Part shown: positions 40,684-48,030 of the stretch, piece after piece | Position numbering within the stretch: position 1 is the first letter of the stretch | Layout: every line of letters begins with the position of its first letter | Assembly: GCA_963803295.1 (NCBI GenBank) | Contig: CAWDMC010000009.1 | Span: forward strand, 124,001-188,000 | Source of the DNA: CAWDMC01 sp963803295 | GTDB lineage: Bacteria; Acidobacteriota; Terriglobia; UBA7540 | Reading direction: 5' to 3' | Length of the DNA: 64,000 nucleotides | Notes under the pieces: generated by a model | What the model saw: the letters and a program-made list of their open reading frames with translations, nothing else | Told to the model about the DNA's origin: nothing | Database searches by the model: none | Position numbers and translations under genes: made by a program

Positions 40684-41439
40684 TCAAGAATGATCTTGTA
40701 GCTCTTCGCTGCGCTCTCTCGCCAGCCCTTTCACCTCCAACCAGTCGTGACCCTTGCTGGTCAGGAACCAGAACTCTCGCGTCGTAGTTGTCTTTCTGCC
40801 TACCAGGGCCTTGTCTCGTAGGAGAAAGAGTCTTTTCAGCGCGTCGTCTTCGTCCAGTTTACTGTCCTCGACGATTCCGTCCACCGTCCGGTAGGAGTAC
40901 TTGTCCGCGTCTAACGCCTTGAGAATCTCGACATCTCGCTGGTCAAGGGAGAGACCCCCAAGCACTGTGGGAGAGGGAGGATGGGCTGCATGCTCTTTCG
41001 CCGGCGGCTCCTCGAGCTTCATGCTTCTTGCCACCACCCCCGCTTCTTCCTCCGCTTGCTCTGCCTTCTGTTCAGCCTGTTCGGACCGCTCCTCGGCCCG
41101 CTTCGTTCTTTCTTCGAGCTTGCGGATCATCGCTTGGGTCACAGCCCTGATGAAGGTGGTGGCGGAAGCAGCAGCGATCAGACAGAACGCCGCGAGAACG
41201 AAGGTATCAGGGATCACCTCGGTAGCACTGGCCGATGCGATAATCTGCTTGATGAGATCGCTCGAGATAGTGTTGAGGAATACCGGAACCATGAAGGAAG
41301 CTCCCAACCCGAGAGTCAGGCTTCGCGCAAGTTTCCATCTCCAATTCGCTTTCTCGTCTTGTGCGACCATGAAGTAGTTAACCAAGCCGCCCAAGACTCC
41401 AGCGAGCGCCATCACCACGGCCAGTTTCCACCACACCAT
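40684..41439 (-). CDS. Three-TM/coiled-coil/winged-helix protein (YEATS-associated-like)
   Basis: A 251-residue protein with an unusual domain order. Three predicted membrane helices come first (VWWKLAVVMALAGVLGGLVN; GLGASFMVPVFLNTISS; TFVLAAFCLIAAASATTF). Then follows a strong Glu/Lys/Arg coiled coil (residues 108-140), a Pro-rich linker, and a C-terminal winged-helix-like domain (SLDQRDVEILKALDADKYSYR ... EFWFLTSKGHDWL). The N-terminal block resembles the 'YLATT'/YEATS-associated helix proteins predicted to belong to conflict or signalling systems; that link is from memory. A strong site (GAGGAGG) precedes the ATG at 41439. It is upstream of, and probably co-transcribed with, the beta-propeller gene. 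It may link a membrane signal to DNA or protein binding. Confidence 0.6.
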   Translation of the reverse strand: MVWWKLAVVMALAGVLGGLVNYFMVAQDEKANWRWKLARSLTLGLGASFMVPVFLNTISSDLIKQIIASASATEVIPDTFVLAAFCLIAAASATTFIRAVTQAMIRKLEERTKRAEERSEQAEQKAEQAEEEAGVVARSMKLEEPPAKEHAAHPPSPTVLGGLSLDQRDVEILKALDADKYSYRTVDGIVEDSKLDEDDALKRLFLLRDKALVGRKTTTTREFWFLTSKGHDWLEVKGLARERSEELQDHS

Positions 41440-41496
41440 AGATCCTCCTCACCCGGTTCGGGTTTCGCCAGCCGGCAGCGGCTCTCGGTGCCGCGG

Positions 41497-42555
41497 TCAT
41501 TTGGGAAAGGTGAACTTCAACTCGGGCCCCATCTCGAACATGGGTTTCTTCCGCTTCTTGATCAGCGCGATGTTCTCTGAGAGCGCCGTGACCAGCAGAG
41601 GCATGGCGATGGTTGAGTCGCAGTGAACGTCGATGAAGCTGGCGTCATGGGCAATTTTGCCCCAACTTTGCGACTCCGCGAAGGTGCAGCCGGAGAGTCC
41701 GCCCCAATGCACCGAGTCGGTGATGACCTGCAAGGCGTACTTGTGACCATTGTCCGCATTACGCATGAAGGTAGCGGTGACCTCCGTCTGATTGACGAAG
41801 TTCTTGGGCGTGCCGCCGCCAAAATAGACCACCCCGGTGGCGGGCGACTCGGCGGCTAAGTGGGCTGTTTCCAGTACGTCGCCGACCACGTCGAAGGTGA
41901 AGGAGTTCTTGCCTAGAAAACGATTCTCCGCAATGCCGATGCCGATGGAAGAATCGCCGATGGCCGGACAGTAGAGCGGAATGCCGGCCTTAGCTGCCGC
42001 AGTGACGATGCCATCTTCAGTGGCGGATTTGGCGAGATGCCTGCCGAGCCGGTTCAGGAACTCGCGCGTGGTGTAGGGACGGGTTTGATCGAGCGAGGCG
42101 GCAAAGGCGCCGATCATGGCGTCAGCCTCGCGGAACTGCTCCTCGTCGGCCAGGGTGTCGTACATGCGATCGATGAGGTTCTGTTGCAGCAGCACGTCAT
42201 TGGTTTCGGGCGTGCACTGGAAATGATAGCGGCCCAAGGTCTCGTGGATATCATGAAAGAAATTGGCCCCGGTCGAGACCAGGCAATCGATCAGGCGATT
42301 CTTGATCATGTAAACGACCAGGCGCCGCATCCCGCCCGGCACCATGGCGCCTGACATGCCCATCATGATCATGAGGCGATCGCCCAGCATACGCTTCCAG
42401 ATATCGTAGGCGACGCCCAGAGTGCGTCCTTGAAAGGAAACTCCCTGCAACTTCTCGAGAAGGGCCGCGGCATTCTTGCGCCGGTCGACCTCGAACGGCC
42501 GCGTCGGGCTGGTAAGAATATCCTTCTTGGTAATTCTGCTTTTGGTCTTCGGCAT
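41497..42555 (-). CDS. Deoxyhypusine synthase-like protein (polyamine aminobutyltransferase family)
   Basis: A 352-residue member of the deoxyhypusine synthase family. NAD-binding and active-site segments are clear: MMGMSGAMVPGGMRRLV, LVSTGANFFHDIHETLG, PAIGDSSIGIGIAE, VVYFGGGTPKNF, and QSWGKIAHDAS with the catalytic imino-forming Lys at about residue 300. Bacteria lack eIF5A, so this enzyme probably moves the aminobutyl part of spermidine, or a related amine, to a small polyamine acceptor (for example homospermidine-type products) rather than to a protein. The next upstream gene encodes a pyruvoyl arginine decarboxylase, giving agmatine. That supports a polyamine role. The two genes are 163 bases apart on the same strand. 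Confidence 0.85.
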   Translation of the reverse strand: MPKTKSRITKKDILTSPTRPFEVDRRKNAAALLEKLQGVSFQGRTLGVAYDIWKRMLGDRLMIMMGMSGAMVPGGMRRLVVYMIKNRLIDCLVSTGANFFHDIHETLGRYHFQCTPETNDVLLQQNLIDRMYDTLADEEQFREADAMIGAFAASLDQTRPYTTREFLNRLGRHLAKSATEDGIVTAAAKAGIPLYCPAIGDSSIGIGIAENRFLGKNSFTFDVVGDVLETAHLAAESPATGVVYFGGGTPKNFVNQTEVTATFMRNADNGHKYALQVITDSVHWGGLSGCTFAESQSWGKIAHDASFIDVHCDSTIAMPLLVTALSENIALIKKRKKPMFEMGPELKFTFPK

Positions 42556-42718
42556 AGGGCCCTTCTTTGTGCGTTCAGTCTTCCGTTGTTAATCCGTTCT
42601 TGTCGGCTAGCGGTAGCTGGAATGTGTGGAGTGCGGACTTGACGTCTACCAAGGCGCCGTATCGGACCAAGCACGGCCGCGGGCAGGGGCAGCTGTCTTC
42701 TCACAACCGGTCCAACTA

Positions 42719-43273
42719 CTATTCATCGATCCCAAGCAGGATCGAGGCGGCCAGCACCGTGGTCCACAAGCCGTTCTTGTCGCCGATCGCCGACTGGGTG
42801 ACTTCCATCGTCCGTACGATTTTGTTGGAGATGCGATAAATTTCCTTCTTCTCGTCCCAGCTCCGATCCGGGTCGAATTCCACGCCGAGCGTCGTGGCCA
42901 GCATTTCGGCGGCGAGTTCTTCCGCGTATTCGCCTGCCACTTCTTCGGTCTGGCCGAACGAGTGGTGCTCGGAAAGGTATCCAAAGGTGTTGCGATCCGC
43001 CGGCAGGGCGACCCCTACGGATGCGGCGATCAAACGATGAGGCTCGCGCGTGGAGTTCTCACTGAGTACCACAAAAGTGACCTGCCCGAGCTGCAGCTCT
43101 TTCATGCCCTCGGCTTTGGGAATCAGCTTGCACCGGGGCGGGAAAATGCTTGATACCCGCACCAGGTTGCAGGCTGCGATGCCAGCCGAGCGCAGCGCCA
43201 GCTCAAAGCTGGTCAATTTCTCGCGATGCTTGCCGACACCTTTAGTCAGGAACATTCTTTTTGGAACGAACAT
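42719..43273 (-). CDS. Pyruvoyl-dependent arginine decarboxylase (PvlArgDC)
   Basis: A 184-residue proenzyme that cleaves itself and decarboxylates arginine to agmatine. The self-cleavage site is visible as VSSIFPP (Ser41-Ser42), where the second Ser would become the pyruvoyl group. Other family segments are FLTKGVGKHREKLTSFELAL, AGIAACNLVRVSSI and GYLSEHHSFGQTE. The Cys35 close to the cleavage site is also common in the family. Acidobacteria and chlamydiae often use this enzyme instead of the PLP-type SpeA. Agmatine then feeds polyamine synthesis, consistent with the deoxyhypusine synthase-like gene downstream. Confidence 0.92.
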   Translation of the reverse strand: MFVPKRMFLTKGVGKHREKLTSFELALRSAGIAACNLVRVSSIFPPRCKLIPKAEGMKELQLGQVTFVVLSENSTREPHRLIAASVGVALPADRNTFGYLSEHHSFGQTEEVAGEYAEELAAEMLATTLGVEFDPDRSWDEKKEIYRISNKIVRTMEVTQSAIGDKNGLWTTVLAASILLGIDE

Positions 43274-43639
43274 TCTGTGGTCTCGCTCGCTGTTTGGATT
43301 TTTCTCGCCCGTTCGAGACAGCCTGTAAAGCGCTGGCGGCGGCTGCTATCCGCGTGAATTGGGGAAGAAAGTAAACGTAACAATAGGAAGGAAAAGTGTC
43401 AATCACAATTCGATCTCTCCTGAACGGGAAGTGCTTTCTTCTGCAGAATGTTACAGAAATATGAAGGGATGGGACTGCATGGCTGCGAGGAGCACGAGGG
43501 CGGGCGGGATCTCGAACGCGGCTGGCCCGGCCTGAAAAGCGAGCCGCCAGTGGCGTCGTTCGTGGTGTATACTCGCCTCTAACCGGAAGAGGGGCGGATC
43601 CCGGCTGGAGACACAAACTTACCTACATAAGGAGTAATC
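43274..43639. other. Divergent intergenic region between polyamine genes and PFK
   Basis: 366 bases with the promoters of both flanking genes expected here. The middle (43360-43450) is AT-rich relative to the ends. An AAGGAG site precedes the PFK ATG at 43640. No RNA gene or clear coding frame was recognised, and no confident promoter hexamers can be named. Confidence 0.4.
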
Positions 43640-44836
43640 ATGGCTGCTAAGCGAATAGGCATCTTGACGGGGGGCGGCGACGTACCTGGATTGAATTCGG
43701 TCATCAAAAGCGTGGTTTATCGAGGAGGCGAGCTCGGCATCGAGGTTACGGGAATTCGCCGTGGGTGGGAAGGTCTGACTCACGTCAATCTGGAAGATCC
43801 GGCGAGCCGGGCGCTTTACATTCTCCCTCTCAATCACGAAAACACGCGCACTATCGACCGCACGGGCGGTACCTATCTGCACAGCTCGCGCACCAACCCG
43901 GCCAAGATGAAGAAACTCCCACCTGTGCTTGAGGGCCAGGATTTCCCCAAGTCGGAGAGCACCAAAAAGGGCGTCACCTCCAGCGTCTTCGACGTGACCT
44001 CGCAGGTACTGAAGAACGTCGAGGCCTTGCAGCTCGACTATCTATTCGCCATCGGCGGCGATGATACGCTGAGCTATGCCGCCCGCCTCGACAACGAAGG
44101 CTTCAAAGTTATCGCCATTCCCAAAACCATGGATAACGACGTACGCAACACCGAGTATTGCATCGGCTTTTCCACGGCCATCACGCGGGCCATGGAAGCC
44201 ATCGACCGGCAGCGCACGACGGTGGGATCGCACGAGCGTATCGGCGTTTTCCGCATCTTCGGACGCGACGCCGGTTATACGGCGCTCTACACCGCTTACG
44301 TCACCTCTATCCGCTGCTGTATTCCGGAATACAAGGTTGACCTGAAGCACCTCATCGATCTGCTTATGACCGACAAACGTTCTAATCCCAGCAACTATGC
44401 GCTGGTCATCGTGTCGGAGGGAGCCGAGTGGCAGGGTTATGAGGTGCGCGAATACGGCGAGGCTGACGCCTTTGGTCACCGGCACAAGGCCAATGTGGGC
44501 GAGGATCTGGCAAACGAGATCAAGAAAGCCACGCACGAAGAGACCATCGTGAGCGATCTCACTTATGATCTGCGCAGCGGCAGTCCGGATTTCGTCGACA
44601 AACTGGTGGCCTCGACTTTCGCCGGCATGGCGATGGACTGCGTACAAAAGGATGAGCACGGGGTGATGATGGCGATCAATCATGGCTGCTACGCCGCTGT
44701 GCCCATTCCCGACCCCAAGGCAGGTCCGCGCAAGGTGGACCTTGAGACCATGTACAACACGGATCGTTACCGTCCGCACTATGCACATAAGATGGGTTTG
44801 CCGATTTTTCTGACCCGGGCTGACGGTACCTTTTAG
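43640..44836 (+). CDS. 6-phosphofructokinase, PPi-dependent type
   Basis: A 398-residue phosphofructokinase. The N-terminal nucleotide/PPi site reads ILTGGGDVPGLNSVI. The two positions that separate donors both point to PPi: GGDD (residues 139-142) with Asp where ATP enzymes have Gly in GGDGS, and PKTMDND (161-167) with Lys where ATP enzymes have Gly in PGTIDND. The central catalytic Asp lies in PKTMDND, and the fructose 6-phosphate loops GFSTAITRAM and GRDAGYTALYTA follow. The enzyme would run in both directions of glycolysis using PPi. An AAGGAG site lies 7-8 bases upstream of ATG. Donor choice should be checked biochemically. Confidence 0.88.
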   Translation: MAAKRIGILTGGGDVPGLNSVIKSVVYRGGELGIEVTGIRRGWEGLTHVNLEDPASRALYILPLNHENTRTIDRTGGTYLHSSRTNPAKMKKLPPVLEGQDFPKSESTKKGVTSSVFDVTSQVLKNVEALQLDYLFAIGGDDTLSYAARLDNEGFKVIAIPKTMDNDVRNTEYCIGFSTAITRAMEAIDRQRTTVGSHERIGVFRIFGRDAGYTALYTAYVTSIRCCIPEYKVDLKHLIDLLMTDKRSNPSNYALVIVSEGAEWQGYEVREYGEADAFGHRHKANVGEDLANEIKKATHEETIVSDLTYDLRSGSPDFVDKLVASTFAGMAMDCVQKDEHGVMMAINHGCYAAVPIPDPKAGPRKVDLETMYNTDRYRPHYAHKMGLPIFLTRADGTF

Positions 44837-44992
44837 GCATCGTGTGGCGCCAACCCCTTCTGCAACCTGAGGCTTGTTCTTCGGATGCAAGCGCAGCCGG
44901 CATGTCCCGTTCTGTGCCACCCGTCAAACCCGACGAACCAACGTATCCAAGCACCTTATCGGTTGGATAAAAAAAGGTTGTAGCGGTTAGTC

Positions 44993-45021
44993 TTGACTTA
45001 AGACCCGTCGGGCGATATTGT
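44993..45021 (+). promoter_or_regulatory. glnA: Putative sigma70-type promoter of glnA
   Basis: TTGACT (44993-44998) and TATTGT (45016-45021) are separated by 17 bases, the ideal spacing for housekeeping sigma. The glnA start is 70 bases downstream. No sigma54 (TGGC-N8-TGC) site was noticed. Confidence 0.5.
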
Positions 45022-45090
45022 GGCCTGCACCGAAATTTAAGACTCCATGCACGTTATCTCACGAATCCAATTCCCCCAATCGGAGGTTTC

Positions 45091-46038
45091 ATGAACGCCA
45101 AGACCGTCCTTGAATTTGCGGCCAATAACAACGTGAAGATAGTGGATATCCGCTTCACCGATCTTCCCGGATTGTGGCATCACGTATCGTATCCAATACA
45201 TGAGCTCGACGAGGGCTCTTTCGAAGACGGGTTCGGGATGGACGGTTCCAGCATCCGCGGCTGGGCAGCGATCCATGAGAGCGATATGCTCCTGGTGCCG
45301 GACCCGACTTGGTACATGCTGGACCCTTTTACCGACGTACCCACGCTGGTCATGATCGGCGACATCATCGACCCGATCACCAAGCAACACTACATCAAGG
45401 ATCCTCGCTACATTGCCAAGAAATCCGTGAACTATCTGGCTTACACCGGTCTCGCCGACACCGCGTATTTCGGGGCTGAATCCGAGTTCTTCATTTTCGA
45501 CAACGTCCGTTTCGATCAGGCCCAGCAGCACGGCTTCTACTTCATCGACGCCGAGGAAGGCCGCTGGAATTCCGGCCGCGAGAAGGATAATCAGGGTTAC
45601 CGCCCGCGCTACAAAGAAGGTTACTTCCCGGTGCCGCCTACCGACCACTACCAGGACCTGCGCTCGGAAATGGTCCTGAGCATGGAAAAAGTGGGGCTTA
45701 AGATTGAGTGTCATCACCACGAGGTGGCTACCGGCGGCCAGTGCGAGATCGACCAGCGCTTCCAGCCTCTGGTGACTGCGGCCGACTGGATGCTGATCTA
45801 CAAGTATGTGGTTCGCAACACCGCTTATCAATACGGAAAGACCGTAACCTTCATGCCCAAGCCGATCTTCCAGGATAACGGCTCGGGTATGCACACCCAT
45901 CAGAGCCTTTGGAAAGGCGAGACGCCGCTCTTCGCGGGCGACAAGTACGCTGGGCTCAGTCAGACCGCGCTGTGGTACATCGGCGGACTGCTGAAGCACG
46001 CTCCCGCCATCGTGGCTGATGGCGGCCCCGACCACTAA
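45091..46038 (+). CDS. glnA: Glutamine synthetase type I, N-terminal two-thirds (frameshifted)
   Basis: The start with TVLEFAANNNVKIVDIRFTDLPG is typical GlnA. The beta-grasp latch DGSSIRGWAAIHESDMLLVPDP, the metal-site residues in GAESEFFIFDNVRF and GQCEIDQRFQPL, and NGSGMHTHQSLWK are intact. After GLLKHAPAIVADGG the frame runs into a stop at 46036-46038. The next family block (AAPTTNSYKRLVPGFEAP) continues one frame over at about 46019, so there is a single-base slip near 46015-46022. Together with the following part the total is about 471 residues, the normal GSI length. Ribosome binding site CGGAGG precedes the ATG. A sequencing error is at least as likely as a real defect in this essential gene. 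Confidence 0.92.
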   Translation: MNAKTVLEFAANNNVKIVDIRFTDLPGLWHHVSYPIHELDEGSFEDGFGMDGSSIRGWAAIHESDMLLVPDPTWYMLDPFTDVPTLVMIGDIIDPITKQHYIKDPRYIAKKSVNYLAYTGLADTAYFGAESEFFIFDNVRFDQAQQHGFYFIDAEEGRWNSGREKDNQGYRPRYKEGYFPVPPTDHYQDLRSEMVLSMEKVGLKIECHHHEVATGGQCEIDQRFQPLVTAADWMLIYKYVVRNTAYQYGKTVTFMPKPIFQDNGSGMHTHQSLWKGETPLFAGDKYAGLSQTALWYIGGLLKHAPAIVADGGPDH

Positions 46039-46501
46039 CTCCTACAAACGCCTGGTGCCGGGTTTTGAAGCTCCGGTGAACCTGGCCTACTCGCGCCGCA
46101 ACCGTAGCGCGGCTTGTCGTATCCCCATGTACTCGGCCAGCCCCAAGGCCAAGCGCGTGGAATTTCGGCCTCCCGACCCCTCCTGCAATCCCTATCTTGC
46201 CTTTGCCGCCATGCTTATGGCCGGACTCGATGGTGTGGAAAATAAGATCGATCCTGGAGAGCCGCTCGACAAGGACATCTACGATCTCGAGCCGGAAGAA
46301 ATGAAAAAGGTCCCTTCGCTGCCGGGCAGCTTGGAAGAATCGCTGCGCGCACTCGAGAAGGACCATGAGTTCCTACTTAAAGGCGACGTGTTCAGTGAGG
46401 AACTCGTCGAGACCTGGATCGACTACAAGATGAAGAACGAAGTTCAGGCGGTAGGACAGCGGCCGCATCCCTACGAGTTCGCGCTGTATTACGACATTTA
46501 A
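46019..46501 (+). CDS. glnA: Glutamine synthetase type I, C-terminal third (frameshifted)
   Basis: This carries the rest of the active site: APTTNSYKRLVPGFEAPVNL with the catalytic Arg region, AACRIPMYSASPKAKRVEFR (substrate arginines), and the adenylylation-loop DIYDLEPEEMKKVP, where the Tyr matches the Tyr397 region of E. coli GlnA. The end TPHP-like segment reads RPHPYEFALYYDI, with the final Tyr-Tyr as in family members. It is in a different frame from the N-terminal part by one base (see the frameshift near 46015-46022). The conserved Tyr suggests regulation by GlnE-type adenylylation. A perfect hairpin follows the stop by 9 bases. Confidence 0.92.
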   Translation: MAAPTTNSYKRLVPGFEAPVNLAYSRRNRSAACRIPMYSASPKAKRVEFRPPDPSCNPYLAFAAMLMAGLDGVENKIDPGEPLDKDIYDLEPEEMKKVPSLPGSLEESLRALEKDHEFLLKGDVFSEELVETWIDYKMKNEVQAVGQRPHPYEFALYYDI

Positions 46502-46510
46502 CGAAAAAGG

Positions 46511-46550
46511 GTAGCCACGGTTAACTCGTAGTTTGAGTTAACCGTGGGTT
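46511..46550. repeat. Palindromic repeat (GTAGCC type), copy A
   Basis: A perfect 13-bp stem: CCACGGTTAACTC (46515-46527), loop gtagttt, then GAGTTAACCGTGG (46535-46547). The head is GGGTAGCC and the tail GGGTTC. Related copies at 49539-49657, 56424-56465, 60042-60075 and 62353-62390 keep head and tail but change the stem with pairing retained. It sits 9 bases after glnA and may act as a terminator. Confidence 0.75.
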
Positions 46551-46629
46551 CTTCCGCCGGCCTGAAAGAAGCTGCAGTTTGGAATCAGGGACCGGCCCCA
46601 GACGGACGAACCTCCATCCTGGCGCTGCC

Positions 46630-46819
46630 CGTTGCGGCCTTCACGGGGCACTTCCGCTGGGCGCTCATCTTGACGGCGCTGGTTCTCTGCGGATGTGCGG
46701 TGCTGGCCGCGAACCGAGACCGATGTCCGCTGACGGATTGGGCGGCTCGCTTCACCGAGGACCGGGCAGCCAACGTCGACATTTACCTACCCAACTGGCC
46801 GCCACCCACACAATTGTGA
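46630..46819 (+). pseudogene. Membrane-protein gene fragment
   Basis: A frame with one hydrophobic helix (WALILTALVLCGCAVLAA) followed by NRDRCPLTDWAARFTEDRA and then NVDIYLPNW. This resembles the core of a family of small membrane proteins that read CPLT..A.RYT..R..NFDIYLP.WLA. The usual continuation after 'IYLP.W' is absent: the frame reads PPPTQL and stops. Both ends look truncated. The possible start at 46544 lies inside a repeat tail and is not convincing. Probably a relic; confidence is low. Confidence 0.35.
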
Positions 46820-47238
46820 ATGCCTAAAACCTGAGGATTCGGCGGGAGACATCTGTTAAAGAAATTGGACCCGTACTGGCTAACTGACATCGAGACCGTC
46901 TGGGCTAGCTCGGCGTTAGTACCTATGTAGCCGGAAACTACCCCGCACTTCAATGACATCGGACGCTCCTCCTTGGGATAGTCGGGATTGAGATTCCCTT
47001 CTGCATCGAGTGCGTCGTCGAATAACGGAGGAGCAATTATCCCTCCGTCGTAGCGGCCAATAATGGCACAGGAACCATTGTCGCAACGGCCAGGCGGCAT
47101 GGATGCAGCAAAGAATTTACGTCCGCTGCCTACTCCGTCGTAAGATGGCATTTGCTGCACCGGGACCGGCGCCGAACCGAGCGAGGAAACGTTGAAGACC
47201 ACGCTGGAAATTAACCGGATGGAAAGCGATGGTATCAT
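46783..47238 (-). CDS. Hypothetical protein, possibly partial
   Basis: A minus-strand frame of about 151 residues from ATG 47238. The text (GVGSGRKFFAASMPPGRCDN, IIGRYDGGIIAPPLFDDALD, KCGVVSGYIGTNAELAQTV, NCVGGGQLG) is varied in composition and contains five Cys residues, which looks more like real protein than a shadow. The open frame continues upstream to 48000, but there it lies opposite the nucleotidyltransferase gene and is not convincing. No family was recognised. It might be a secreted protein fragment cut by a rearrangement, as both neighbours also appear broken. There is no clear ribosome binding site. Confidence 0.35.
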   Translation of the reverse strand: MIPSLSIRLISSVVFNVSSLGSAPVPVQQMPSYDGVGSGRKFFAASMPPGRCDNGSCAIIGRYDGGIIAPPLFDDALDAEGNLNPDYPKEERPMSLKCGVVSGYIGTNAELAQTVSMSVSQYGSNFFNRCLPPNPQVLGIHNCVGGGQLGR

Positions 47239-47922
47239 CGGCAAGTATGCTATCGGGGCGCGGTGGGGGCGACCTTCTATTTGGAGCCATTGGCAACCGC
47301 CGATATTGATATCTTCGTGATGCTGCCCACACCTCCGGGAGGTTCGCTCCTTAGCCTCGCACCTATTGATGAGTATTTGACTGCACACGGCTGCCGCGTG
47401 GACGGCGAACGCATTGTCGTCGGTGACTGGCCTGTGCAGTTCCTCCCGCCTCGCAGTACGCTGGAGCAGGAGGCATTGGCCGATGCGGTCGAGACGGAGG
47501 TTGATGGCGTTCGGACGCGGGTGCTGGGCGCAGAACACCTGGTTGCCATTGCTTTGGAGACTGGGCGAGCGAAGGATTTTGCCCGGATTGCGCAGTTCTT
47601 CGAACAGGATGCCGTGGATGCCGACATGCTGAACAAAATCCTCTTGCGGCACGGGCTGGTTTCCAAGTGGGAGAAGTTCGAGCGGACTGGAGGAGTAAGC
47701 ATGGACAAGGAAAGGCGAAAGCGGCTGGCATCGCTTCCGTTTTCCGAAAAGCTCAAGATTCTGGAAAGGCTGCGGGAACGCAATCGCGCGATTGCTGCCA
47801 GCGGGCTGAGGAAACGGAATGTTCGCCAAGCAGTTGATAATCCGAGCGAGACGCGAGGTTCGGCCAGGCGGTTTTTGAGCTATAATGCAGCACCTGAGAA
47901 CCAGACCCCTTCTCAGTCGTAA
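47192..47922 (+). CDS. Nucleotidyltransferase (AbiEii-like) with fused antitoxin-like tail; frameshifted near the start
   Basis: The main frame (from 47263) reads GATFYLEPLATADIDIFVML, a nucleotidyltransferase-like strand with an acidic metal pair (DID). LGAEHLVAIALETGRAKDF and FARIAQFFEQDAVD follow. Upstream, the preceding residues appear in another frame starting at a TTG (47192) behind GAGGAAA: LEINRMESDGIIGKYAIG, directly joinable to GAVGATFYLE if one base were added near 47253. The last 75 residues, starting MDKERRKRLASLPFSEKL, look like a separate small protein (ERLRERNRAIAASGLRK) that normally has its own start. AbiEii-type toxins are nucleotidyltransferases, so this may be a two-part module. 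The resemblance is from memory. Confidence 0.55.
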
Positions 47923-48030
47923 GTGGCAGCGGCGGGCTGCGCGTCCGGGCAGGGCACCTCCTTTAGATTCGCACTTCCCAGCCTCACTTCCCAGCCTCAT
48001 CCACTCATTCTCGTATTCCGGAGATCTTCT

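Noticed and set aside
45037..46035. Long minus-strand frame opposite glnA
   Set aside because: High-GC shadow of a strongly conserved gene; no family similarity.
47239..48000. Upstream extension of the minus-strand hypothetical protein to about 405 residues
   Set aside because: This part is antisense to the nucleotidyltransferase and has no independent protein-like signal.
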